Below are positions 1 to 5,925 of a stretch of 7,526 bases of DNA, piece after piece. The stretch is from Lachnospiraceae bacterium (GTDB taxonomy: Bacteria > Bacillota > Clostridia > Lachnospirales > Lachnospiraceae): contig JAGDCQ010000282.1 in assembly GCA_017958465.1 (NCBI GenBank), positions 1-7,526 on the forward strand, read 5' to 3'. A program made the position numbers and the translations under genes. Numbering within the stretch: position 1 is the first letter of the stretch; each line of letters opens with the position of its first letter. The notes under the pieces are model-generated. The model had not been told where the DNA came from, did no database searches, and saw only the letters and a list, made by a program, of their open reading frames with translations.

Positions 1-186
1 ACTATCACGGAAAGCCGCGAGATAAGGCCCACGCCTGAACAGAATATGGGCGAAGACACGAAGTTCTACCAGCTGAACATGATCATTTCCGCCCGCGAGA
101 TGCATGATGAGAAAACAGCCCTGAAGCTGCTTGACAACTATATCAGGACGGATTACGAGATCTCGAAGCTTTTTATACCTGTGTGA
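1..186 (+). CDS. 3' end of an unrecognised protein gene (partial)
   Basis: Reading frame 1 is open from the window edge to a TGA at 184-186 and gives the last 61 residues of a protein whose start lies outside the window. The visible part has a short charged stretch (ESREIRPTPEQ) followed by what looks like helical sequence (FYQLNMIISAREMHDEKTAL, then LKLLDNYIRTDYEISKLF), ending in IPV. No catalytic motif, membrane segment or sorting signal is present. I do not recognise the family; the helical C-terminus would fit a regulator or a small helical domain, but that is only an impression. It converges on the minus-strand acetyltransferase gene, with 126 bases between the two stop codons. Confidence 0.6.
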   Translation, partial: TITESREIRPTPEQNMGEDTKFYQLNMIISAREMHDEKTALKLLDNYIRTDYEISKLFIPV

Positions 187-233
187 GATGTCGGGAAAGC
201 TTAGATTGGGTTAATAACAGGGATTCTTAGATG

Positions 234-266
234 AAAAACAGGCACTCTCGGTTGAGGGTGCCTGTT
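234..266 (-). terminator. Rho-independent terminator of the acetyltransferase gene, possibly bidirectional
   Basis: A 13-bp stem (237-249 pairing with 254-266, one G-T wobble, loop GGTT) is followed on the minus strand by a run of five T (complement of 234-238). This is a good intrinsic terminator for the minus-strand gene ending at 313. On the plus strand the tail after 266 is only loosely T-rich (GATTGTTTG), so it may also end the gene stopping at 186, but less efficiently. Confidence 0.8.
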
Positions 267-312
267 GATTGTTTGTAGAGCTTGGCGCTTGAGACTTTTG
301 TTGGGGCCTGCG

Positions 313-1089
313 TCAGGCAAGCTCAACTTCCGCGATCCTGCCGCATTTTATGAAGCCCATGTCGGCATAACGTGTACTTGTGTTTTTCTGGGATTCGGTA
401 ACGTAGATCATGGGGGTCTTGCCGTCTGCGATTATCTGCTCGGACATCTTGTGGATGAGGGAACGCTCGTAACCCATGCTGCGGCAGTCCGGACGGACGT
501 AGAGGCCGCCGAGGCGCACGTACCCGTCTGCCGAAGAACGAAAGACTGACATGGCAACTGCCTGGTCGCCGTTATCCAGCCAAAGGAAAGGAACATAGTC
601 CGTGAGCCACCTTGCGGCTCTTTTTTTTGCGGCTTCTTCGGTGGTGTTTTCGTTCTGGATGATAAGGGATGCGATGGTATCCAGATCTCCCTGGTCTGCC
701 TTCTTTATGTGACCGTGGGACTCTATAACGTTATATAGCTCCTTGCACTGGTAGGCAAGTCTGGTGCGGATCACTTTGAGCTTCATATTTGAACGCCCGA
801 CAAGCACTGATTTCATGAAAACGTGGTAAGGGCAGGTGATATCTGTCCCAAGGTACTCGATAAAGTTCCACATTTCCTCAAGGTTCTTGTCGGAAATATC
901 GTTAATGGTCCAGGTCCAGATTGCGTCCTTTGCAGGGGAAACAACGATTATAAAGTTTGCGCCGTCGGAGTAGAGCTCGGCCCCGGCCTGTTCTTTAAGA
1001 GCAAGGAGGATGTTAAAAGGAACCCTGTCTCTTAAGAAAGATTTACTTGAGAAAATAGCGTCATCAGTGGCGATCTTGTTAACTGACAT
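313..1089 (-). CDS. GNAT family N-acetyltransferase
   Basis: A 258-residue protein whose C-terminal half (about 125-258) reads as a GCN5-related acetyltransferase fold. The acetyl-CoA pyrophosphate loop is at 193-211 (LGGLYVRP, then CRSMGYERSL), fitting the family pattern V-x-P-x-x-R-x-x-G-Y-x-x-x-L with R203 and G206. The late YADMGFIKCG (241-250) matches the usual Y-x-x-x-GF element of motif B. The usual second glycine or alanine of the loop is a Glu (E208), a mild departure. The first ~120 residues look like a separate alpha/beta domain, as in two-domain GNATs. Substrate cannot be told from sequence. The start is supported by GGAGGG (complement of 1095-1100) five bases upstream of the ATG. 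It is the only minus-strand gene here, so it is a single transcription unit. Confidence 0.85.
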   Translation of the reverse strand: MSVNKIATDDAIFSSKSFLRDRVPFNILLALKEQAGAELYSDGANFIIVVSPAKDAIWTWTINDISDKNLEEMWNFIEYLGTDITCPYHVFMKSVLVGRSNMKLKVIRTRLAYQCKELYNVIESHGHIKKADQGDLDTIASLIIQNENTTEEAAKKRAARWLTDYVPFLWLDNGDQAVAMSVFRSSADGYVRLGGLYVRPDCRSMGYERSLIHKMSEQIIADGKTPMIYVTESQKNTSTRYADMGFIKCGRIAEVELA

Positions 1090-1133
1090 TTTATCCCTCC
1101 AAGGATCGTTTATACGTTTATCCTGTGAGTTTC

Positions 1134-1142
1134 AGTATATCA
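1134..1142 (-). promoter_or_regulatory. Probable extended -10 promoter of the acetyltransferase gene
   Basis: On the minus strand these bases read TGATATACT, an extended -10 element (TGn followed by TATACT, one mismatch to TATAAT). It lies about 45 bases upstream of the ATG and leaves a short leader with the ribosome binding site. No convincing -35 box is seen at the expected distance, which fits an extended -10 type. The call rests on motif and position only. Confidence 0.45.
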
Positions 1143-1193
1143 TAAGGGGATGGAAATTGCTATATTTAACGGAGAAAAAAATATACATCCGAT

Positions 1194-1487
1194 TGTGGAT
1201 AGAATGTAAGCAATTGTTTGTATCTGACATAAGTATCCACGAAAACGTTTTAATCTACAAGTGTCTACAGACCGTTTCCGCGAATATAAAGGAGCAAAAA
1301 TTACAAATTTTAGTCTGTTAAATCATGAATTAACTTTTGAAAATTGTGGGTTTAAATGGCATATAGCGCGAAAAGAGCGTTCCACTCCTGTCGACCGGAG
1401 GCGTTTTTTAAATCATAAAAGAATTATTAACAGTACCCTGAAATAGATTGTGGATAACTTTGACTTTACAGTTTTTTCTGTGGATAT
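1194..1487. promoter_or_regulatory. DnaA-box-like cluster in an AT-rich intergenic region
   Basis: The 561-base gap 1090-1650 is clearly more AT-rich than its flanks and holds no credible gene. Within it are four matches to the DnaA box TTATCCACA: 1194-1202 (reverse strand, CTATCCACA, one mismatch), 1233-1241 (forward, GTATCCACG, two mismatches), 1449-1457 (reverse, perfect) and 1479-1487 (reverse, ATATCCACA, one mismatch). The last two are spaced exactly 30 bases apart, near three helical turns, and in the same orientation. DnaA could bind here to regulate the neighbouring genes, to titrate DnaA, or as part of an origin. No dnaA, dnaN, rpmH or parB gene is visible, so I do not call an origin. 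Confidence 0.45.
1376..1409 (+). terminator. Weak terminator-like hairpin with a T6 tail
   Basis: AGCGTTCC (1376-1383) can pair imperfectly with GGAGGCGTT (1397-1405), with wobbles and one bulged base, and the right arm runs into six T (1404-1409). No gene ends just upstream, so it would have to close an unseen small RNA or be a decayed remnant. An alternative fold pairs CTCC with GGAG inside the loop. Weak evidence. Confidence 0.25.
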
Positions 1488-1547
1488 AAATGGTTATAAC
1501 GTATATTCAGCGATTTGTGAAAGAGGTGTGAACGAGGCAAATAAAGA

Positions 1548-1576
1548 TTGCATACTCATCCCAAATTGAATATAAT
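1548..1576 (+). promoter_or_regulatory. Sigma-A promoter of the M18 aminopeptidase gene
   Basis: TTGCAT (1548-1553) and a perfect TATAAT (1571-1576) are separated by 17 bases, the optimal spacing. Transcription would start near 1583, giving a leader of about 68 bases. That leader carries a small GC hairpin (GCGGG 1603-1607 with CCCGC 1614-1618, loop of six) without a T tract, ahead of the ribosome binding site. No known riboswitch or T-box consensus is seen in the leader. Confidence 0.7.
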
Positions 1577-1650
1577 AAATAAGGTTAATTATTTATCAGC
1601 AAGCGGGTCCCATCCCGCCTGAAAACGATTGACAGGAAGGAAGGCTTACC

Positions 1651-3075
1651 ATGGCTGAAACAAAGAAAAAGCCGGCTGCTGCAAAAACGGCAAAAAAGAC
1701 CGGCGATAAAGAAAAGAAAAATGCGTGGTTAAAGTATAATGCCGCACAGAAGAAAGAAATCTTCGACTATTGCGAAGGCTACAAGCAGTTTATCTCAGAT
1801 TGCAAGACTGAGAGAGAATGTGTGGATGAGGTCGTCCGCCAGGCGAAAAAGCAGGGCTTCAAGGACATCAGCGCATATAAGACCCTCAAAGCGGGTGACA
1901 AGGTCATCGTAACAAATATGGGCAAGGATGTTTGCCTCTTCGTTATGGGTTCGGAGCCCCTTACAGCGGGGATGAAGATCCTTGGCGCGCATATCGATTC
2001 TCCGCGCCTTGACTTAAAGCAGAACCCTCTTTACGAGGATACCGAGCTTGCGCTCCTTGACACCCACTACTACGGCGGCGTTAAGAAGTATCAGTGGGTA
2101 ACGCTCCCGCTGGCCATCCACGGTGTTGTGATCAAGAAAGACGGCACAAAGATCAATGTTGTGATCGGCGAGGATGAAAACGATCCCGTTGTGGGCGTTT
2201 CGGACCTTCTGATCCACCTTTCGCAGGACCAGCTCCAGAAGAAGGGTGCAAATGTTATCGAGGGCGAGGACCTGAATGTGCTGTTTGGCAGCATCCCGCT
2301 TGAGAAAGAAGAAAAGGACGCTGTAAAGGCTAACATCTTAAAGCTCCTCAAGGATAAGTACGGCTTTGAGGAGGAGGATTTCACTTCCGCAGAGCTCGAG
2401 GTGGTTACTGCCGGCAAGGCGCGTGATTACGGCTTTGACCGCTCTATGGTCATGGGCTACGGCCAGGACGACAGGATCTGCGCTTATACTTCCATGACGG
2501 CGCTGTTCTCACTGAAGTCCACAAAGCGCACGGCTGTGTGCATCCTTGTGGATAAGGAGGAGATCGGCAGCGTTGGCGCCACCGGTATGACAGGCCTGTT
2601 CTTCGAGAACACCATCGCAGAGATCCTTGACAAGCAGGGGAACTATTCTGAGCTCAACGTGCGCCGCGCGCTTCAGAACTCGCACATGCTTTCATCGGAT
2701 GTTTCTGCGGCTTACGATCCCAACTATCCTTCGGTTATGGAGAAGAAGAACGCAGCATATTTCGGGCGCGGAGCAGTGTTCAACAAGTACACCGGATCCC
2801 GCGGCAAGAGCGGCAGCAACGACGCAAACGCTGAATATATCGCAGCTATCCGCAACGCACTGGACAAGCACAATGTTTCCTTCCAGTTCGCGGAGCTTGG
2901 CAAAGTGGATCAGGGCGGCGGCGGAACCATCGCTTATATCATGGCGAAGTACAATATGCAGGTTGTGGACAGCGGCGTAGCTATCCAGAATATGCATGCA
3001 CCCTGGGAGGTTTCCTGCAAGGTCGATATCTGGGAGACAGAGCACGGCTACAGGGCTTTCCTGGCTGAGATGTAA
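1651..3075 (+). CDS. apeA: M18 family zinc aminopeptidase (ApeA type)
   Basis: A 474-residue cytosolic metallo-aminopeptidase. M18 enzymes use two zinc ions to remove N-terminal, often acidic, residues from peptides. All family motifs are present in order: GAHIDSPRLDLK (112-123) with zinc ligand H114 and D116; GQDDRICAY (271-279) with the bridging Asp; DKEEIGS (301-307) with E303 and E304; SSDVSAAYDP (348-357) with D350; the G-rich region GKVDQGGGGT (417-426); and NMHAPWEVS (447-455) with ligand H449. Length and the DTHYYGGVKKYQW segment (137-149) match the bacterial 'M18 family aminopeptidase 1' group. The first ~24 residues are a Lys/Ala/Thr-rich tail beyond the usual start, but the ATG is well placed behind AGGAAGGAAGG (1634-1644). 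No signal peptide is seen. It has its own promoter and terminator, so it is probably monocistronic. Substrate preference is not readable from sequence. Confidence 0.95.
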   Translation: MAETKKKPAAAKTAKKTGDKEKKNAWLKYNAAQKKEIFDYCEGYKQFISDCKTERECVDEVVRQAKKQGFKDISAYKTLKAGDKVIVTNMGKDVCLFVMGSEPLTAGMKILGAHIDSPRLDLKQNPLYEDTELALLDTHYYGGVKKYQWVTLPLAIHGVVIKKDGTKINVVIGEDENDPVVGVSDLLIHLSQDQLQKKGANVIEGEDLNVLFGSIPLEKEEKDAVKANILKLLKDKYGFEEEDFTSAELEVVTAGKARDYGFDRSMVMGYGQDDRICAYTSMTALFSLKSTKRTAVCILVDKEEIGSVGATGMTGLFFENTIAEILDKQGNYSELNVRRALQNSHMLSSDVSAAYDPNYPSVMEKKNAAYFGRGAVFNKYTGSRGKSGSNDANAEYIAAIRNALDKHNVSFQFAELGKVDQGGGGTIAYIMAKYNMQVVDSGVAIQNMHAPWEVSCKVDIWETEHGYRAFLAEM

Positions 3076-3119
3076 TTGAGACCGGTTTTCCGGCTGAGAT
3101 GTAACAGAGACCGGTTTCC
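3063..3119 (+). repeat. Tandem duplication covering the apeA stop codon
   Basis: Bases 3063-3091 (29 bp) are repeated at once as 3092-3119 (28 bp), differing by TT to CA after the TAA and by one T in a T run. Each copy holds GGCTGAGATGTAA, so the last codons and stop of the aminopeptidase gene exist twice in a row; the first copy is the functional stop. The second copy runs into the left arm of the terminator. Confidence 0.9.
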
Positions 3120-3172
3120 GGGCGGGGTTTTGCCTCGGCAAGGGTTGAGGCTTTGGATCCCGCCCGGATTTT
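3117..3172 (+). terminator. Rho-independent terminator after apeA
   Basis: A 10-bp GC-rich stem (3117-3126 with 3159-3168; 3127-3158 adds a wobble) encloses a second hairpin (GCCTC 3132-3136 with GAGGC 3147-3151) and is followed by TTTT (3169-3172). The nested stem-loop and short T tail give a plausible intrinsic terminator only 41 bases after the stop codon. Confidence 0.8.
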
Positions 3173-3199
3173 ATAAAAAGATGAACAAAGAGGTGTAAA

Positions 3200-3730
3200 A
3201 TGGCCGGGAGTGAGGGTCTGCCGCGTGTTGCGGCTTTTGAAAAAGTGAGCTTTGAACAGTTTAGAAAAGACTGGGAGAGCGACGGAAAAGCCCTAGAAGC
3301 TGCGGATGCTTACGAAGAGATCACGCTTCCAAAGCGGGCAACCGTGGGATCTGCGGGGTATGACTTCTGTTCGACGGAGGACTTTACCCTTGCACCCGGC
3401 GAGTCCATAAAGATCCTGACAGGGATCCGCGCAAGGATGCTTCCGGGCTGGGTTTTGATGATCTTCCCGCGGAGCGGCCTTGGCTTCAAATACCGCCTGC
3501 AGCTGGACAATACAACAGGGGTGATAGACCAGGATTACTACGGTGCGCCGAACGAGGGGCACATCCAGATCAAGATCACCAACGATTCAAAGTCCGGCAA
3601 GACCGTTGAGATCAAGCGGGGGATGGCTTTTGCCCAGGGTGTTTTCCTGCCCTTTGGCATCACCGAAGACGACAACGCCGACGGATTGCGCGTGGGCGGC
3701 CTTGGAAGTACGGAGAAAGGAAAATTTTAG
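3200..3730 (+). CDS. dut: dUTP diphosphatase (dUTPase)
   Basis: A 176-residue trimeric-type dUTPase, which hydrolyses dUTP to dUMP and pyrophosphate, keeps uracil out of DNA and feeds thymidylate synthesis. The five motifs are in order: I AGYDF (52-56); II PRSGLGFK (90-97); III GVIDQDYYG (107-115) with catalytic Asp110 and Tyr113; IV RGMAFAQGVF (140-149); V RVGGLGST (164-171). Motif V departs from the canonical GGFGSTG: the Phe that stacks on uracil is Leu168, and Glu172 stands in place of Gly. An N-terminal stretch of about 35 residues precedes the core, and the region after motif III (APNEGHIQIKI) is of a type I associate with clostridial dUTPases. The ATG sits five bases after AAAGAGGTG (3187-3195). 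Only 27 bases separate it from the upstream terminator, so its promoter must overlap that hairpin (TATAAA at 3172-3177 is a possible -10) or it relies on read-through. Likely co-transcribed with the next gene. Confidence 0.92.
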   Translation: MAGSEGLPRVAAFEKVSFEQFRKDWESDGKALEAADAYEEITLPKRATVGSAGYDFCSTEDFTLAPGESIKILTGIRARMLPGWVLMIFPRSGLGFKYRLQLDNTTGVIDQDYYGAPNEGHIQIKITNDSKSGKTVEIKRGMAFAQGVFLPFGITEDDNADGLRVGGLGSTEKGKF

Positions 3731-3743
3731 GGGGGTGAAAAGC

Positions 3744-4088
3744 ATGTACGAAAACGTGGGGAAAAAGCTGATGTTTCTCTCGAAAGTTGTGCTGGTGATC
3801 GAGATCGTAATAACGATCTACTACACTGTTCCGTTTTTGACGGCCGACGAGAATCTCGGCTGGGCGCTGCTCATATTCTGCGGCGGTATCTTTGGCGCGC
3901 TGCTTTCGAGCTGGATGATATATGCCATCGGAGAGACTAATGAAACGGTAACGACGCAGTTCCACAGCAAGTATCACGACCGGAACGATTACGAAACCGT
4001 TAAGCATAACAGCGATGCCATCGACAAGCTGAAAAGTATTTCGACTGTAAAGTCCGGCAATCGCGATTACACCGACGAAGAAGAATAA
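3744..4088 (+). CDS. Small two-helix membrane protein, function unknown
   Basis: A 114-residue protein with two predicted membrane helices: about residues 9-29 (rich in L, V, I, ending ITIYYTVPFL) and about 40-60 (WALLIFCGGIFGALLSSWMI). The loop between them is short and acidic (TADENLG). A polar, charged tail of roughly 50 residues follows (KYHDRNDYETVKHNSDAIDK) and ends in DEEE. The N-terminal MYENVGKKL suggests an N-in, C-in hairpin topology. The segment SSWMIYAIGE followed by TNE resembles small uncharacterised membrane proteins common in Clostridia; no function is known to me. The start chosen is ATG 3744 behind GGGGG (3731-3735); an in-frame GTG at 3735 lies inside that ribosome binding site and is less likely. 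It begins 13 bases after dut, so the two form an operon. Confidence 0.85.
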   Translation: MYENVGKKLMFLSKVVLVIEIVITIYYTVPFLTADENLGWALLIFCGGIFGALLSSWMIYAIGETNETVTTQFHSKYHDRNDYETVKHNSDAIDKLKSISTVKSGNRDYTDEEE

Positions 4089-4095
4089 GGCTTTA

Positions 4096-4127
4096 GCCCG
4101 GGATGCGGATCCCGGGCATTTTTTTTT
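4096..4127 (+). terminator. Strong Rho-independent terminator of the dut operon
   Basis: A perfect 9-bp stem (GCCCGGGAT 4096-4104 with ATCCCGGGC 4109-4117, loop GCGG) is followed by nine T (4119-4127), seven bases after the stop codon of the small membrane protein. Confidence 0.95.
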
Positions 4128-4156
4128 GCAAAAGTATTAACTTTTCCGTGTAAAAT
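4126..4156 (+). promoter_or_regulatory. Candidate promoter of the sortase gene
   Basis: TTGCAA (4126-4131) and TAAAAT (4151-4156) are separated by 19 bases, longer than ideal. A second pairing, TTAACT (4137-4142) with TACACT (4162-4167), has the same spacing. A promoter must lie here because a strong terminator is just upstream and the next gene begins at 4286, but which hexamers are used is uncertain. The leader would be about 120 bases long. Confidence 0.35.
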
Positions 4157-4285
4157 CCGATTACACTATTGTAGGACTATGTACAAAGGGCAAACTGTGC
4201 GGAAAAATCCGGACAAACGCCGCAAAAACAGAAGCGTCCGGCAGGGCAGAGCTTAAAACAGCGAAACGTCGCAGGGCAGGGGAAG

Positions 4286-5785
4286 ATGGCAGAGAGATTC
4301 ACGGATAAAACTGAATATATGGCCTCGCTTCGCGACAAAAACCGCATCGAGTCGATAAAGGCAAGGGTCGATATCTCCGATCCCAAGGTTGCGGGCGAGC
4401 TCTACAACAGGCTTAAGTCGAAACCCGCGTACTTTGAGACGCAGGTCGGGCGTGCGTTCATGCACAGCCTTTTTGTTACGTCTACAGGGGCAAAGCGCCT
4501 CAGCATGCCGGCTCCGCAAATCGAAGATGACGCGGAAGGCCGCGCACCGGTCCGCAGGAACGAGACGACAGACGGCCGCACACCTCTTCGCAGGAACGAA
4601 GCGACGGGCAAGAGTCCAGCACAGGGCAGGCGGACGGAATCCGGCGAAAAGGCGCAGGGCAGGCGCTCTGAGGCCGCAAGAACCGGAAGCACCGGCAAGG
4701 CAAGGCCCGCCGACAAGCAGGAAACACAGAAAAAGTCCAAGATCACCATAGTGGAAGGATCGGACAATCTTAAGATAAAGTACAACAGGAGCCTCTTCCT
4801 TGATGAGGACAGCCTGGATGCGCTGGATGTTCTGACCGGCGCGAAGCATGAATATAACGACTTTTGGGACGGCGACGGGGATATGGACGAGGATTACGAG
4901 CCCGCTCCCGATCCCGCAAAGCGAAAGAAACTCATGAAAGCCGGGCTTATCGCCCTTGGCGGCGTGGCAGCAGTGCTGCTTGCGGTCTTCCTTGGAAAAG
5001 AGATCAACTACCGCATACAAAACAGCAACAGCAGGCGCAAGCTTCAGGAGCTGCAGAGCATCGTGACCCAGAACACAGAGGGCAGGCGGAACAACGAGAA
5101 TGTGACCCACGCCCATGCGGCAGTGCCGACACAGGCCGGTGAGGCCGGGGACGAGCCCGGCGGCGAGGCGCAGGAAACTGTGCCGGAAACGCCAAAGGAG
5201 CCTGTGGTGCTGGCGGAGTATGCCGAGCTTTTTGCGAGAAATCCCGATATGGTGGGCTGGATGAGCATCCCCGGGACGGTCATCAACTACCCGGTCATGC
5301 AGACCAAGGAGGATATGGAATACTACCTCTACCGCGATTTCGACCGCGGCGACGACAAGAACGGACTGCCCTTCGTGGACGCGCGGTCCGATGTTTTCGC
5401 CCCCACCACCAACGTGCTCATTTACGGGCACTGCATGAACAGCGGCGCGATGTTCGCTTCGCTTTTGAATTACAAGGACAAAGCCTACTTTGAGGCGCAC
5501 CCGGTCATCTACTTTGACACTGTGTACGAGCACGCGGAGTACGAGATCATCGCCTGCTTCCAGTCGCGGGTGGCTTACGTTGGCGAGAACGTTTTCCGCT
5601 ACTACAGCTTCATCGACACCGACTCCGAGACCGAGTTCGACGATTTCGTGAAGAATATCAAAGAGATGTCTTACTACGACACCGGCGAGACCGCGAAGTT
5701 CGGCGACAAGCTGATCACCCTGTCCACATGCGACAAGGAGATCACCAACGGCCGGATGGTCATCGTGGCAAGGAAAGTGGAGTAA
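4286..5785 (+). CDS. srtB: Class B sortase with a long N-terminal extension
   Basis: A 499-residue membrane cysteine transpeptidase that would cut a sorting signal on a secreted protein and join it to the cell wall. The catalytic domain (about 310-499) has the class B opening NPDMVGWMSIPGTVINYPV (319-337), catalytic His382 in YGHCM, Cys482 in TLSTC and Arg490 in NGRMVIVAR. One membrane helix (about 218-237) follows the basic cluster KRKK (212-215), giving an N-in topology with the catalytic part outside, joined by a linker of about 70 residues that is polar and Glu/Pro-rich toward its end. Unusually, about 215 residues precede the helix: a possible folded part (1-75), an Arg-rich low-complexity stretch (84-148) with 12-residue repeats, and an Asp-rich segment (173-206). 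Typical class B sortases are roughly 220-260 residues with a short N-terminus. ATG 4286 is the only possible ATG, GTG or TTG start after the in-frame TAG at 4172, behind AGGGGAAG at close spacing. It is followed by its likely substrate. Confidence 0.93.
   Translation: MAERFTDKTEYMASLRDKNRIESIKARVDISDPKVAGELYNRLKSKPAYFETQVGRAFMHSLFVTSTGAKRLSMPAPQIEDDAEGRAPVRRNETTDGRTPLRRNEATGKSPAQGRRTESGEKAQGRRSEAARTGSTGKARPADKQETQKKSKITIVEGSDNLKIKYNRSLFLDEDSLDALDVLTGAKHEYNDFWDGDGDMDEDYEPAPDPAKRKKLMKAGLIALGGVAAVLLAVFLGKEINYRIQNSNSRRKLQELQSIVTQNTEGRRNNENVTHAHAAVPTQAGEAGDEPGGEAQETVPETPKEPVVLAEYAELFARNPDMVGWMSIPGTVINYPVMQTKEDMEYYLYRDFDRGDDKNGLPFVDARSDVFAPTTNVLIYGHCMNSGAMFASLLNYKDKAYFEAHPVIYFDTVYEHAEYEIIACFQSRVAYVGENVFRYYSFIDTDSETEFDDFVKNIKEMSYYDTGETAKFGDKLITLSTCDKEITNGRMVIVARKVE
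4538..4609 (+). repeat. Two 36-bp tandem units inside the sortase gene
   Basis: Bases 4538-4573 and 4574-4609 are diverged direct repeats encoding the 12-residue units GRAPVRRNETTD and GRTPLRRNEATG (residues 85-108). Two further degenerate copies (around QGRRTESGEKA and QGRRSEAAR) follow. They build the Arg-rich low-complexity part of the extension before the membrane helix. Confidence 0.75.
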
Positions 5786-5787
5786 AG

Positions 5788-5816
5788 CAGGCGCCTGCCG
5801 GCCCGGCGATACGGGC
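5788..5816. other. GC-rich palindrome and hairpin after the sortase gene
   Basis: GCAGGCGCCTGC (5788-5799) is a perfect 12-base palindrome. It is followed directly by a small hairpin, GCCCG (5801-5805) with CGGGC (5812-5816). Neither has a T tract, so this does not look like a terminator; it may slow or process the transcript between sortase and substrate genes. Function unknown. Confidence 0.4.
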
Positions 5817-5862
5817 GTGAAACGGAGTAAAGCGGGCGTGAAATGGAGTAAAGCGGGCGTGG
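5812..5862 (+). repeat. 21-bp tandem repeat between sortase and its substrate gene
   Basis: Two full 21-bp units (5812-5832 and 5833-5853, one base different) and a 9-base partial unit (5854-5862). Each unit contains GGAGTAAAG, and the sequence at the sortase stop codon (5774-5793, GAAAGTGGAGTAAAGCAGGCG region) is a diverged relative of the same unit. The repeat therefore seems to derive from the end of the sortase gene. Confidence 0.85.
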
Positions 5863-5925
5863 GAACCGGTTTTCGGGGCCCGCATCAATAGATTAACAGC
5901 CGGATGGATCCGGGAAAGGGAGATT

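Noticed and set aside
265..549. Plus-strand open frame opposite the acetyltransferase 3' end
   Set aside because: It starts in the terminator hairpin and is antisense to a well-supported gene.
1010..1446. Two plus-strand open frames (1010-1321 and 1261-1446) in the AT-rich gap
   Set aside because: The first overlaps the 5' end of the acetyltransferase gene in antisense. The second needs a GTG start without a ribosome binding site. Neither translation resembles a protein family.
1090..1650. Chromosomal replication origin
   Set aside because: DnaA boxes and AT-richness fit, but there is no dnaA-dnaN or other origin gene in view and no DnaA-trio or defined unwinding element was recognised. It is kept only as a finding to test.
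2692..3141. Minus-strand open frame opposite the aminopeptidase 3' end
   Set aside because: It is antisense to conserved M18 motifs and shows no domain or start signals.
3543..3743. Longer version of the small membrane protein starting inside dut
   Set aside because: The upstream part overlaps dut in another frame and reads as Arg/Ser/Pro-rich shadow sequence. ATG 3744 has a good GGGGG ribosome binding site and starts a typical membrane protein N-terminus.
4253..5533. Long minus-strand open frame (426 codons) opposite the sortase gene
   Set aside because: It is the antisense shadow of a GC-rich gene with clear catalytic motifs on the plus strand. Its translation is rich in Arg, His, Val and Leu without domains, and no ribosome binding site precedes it.
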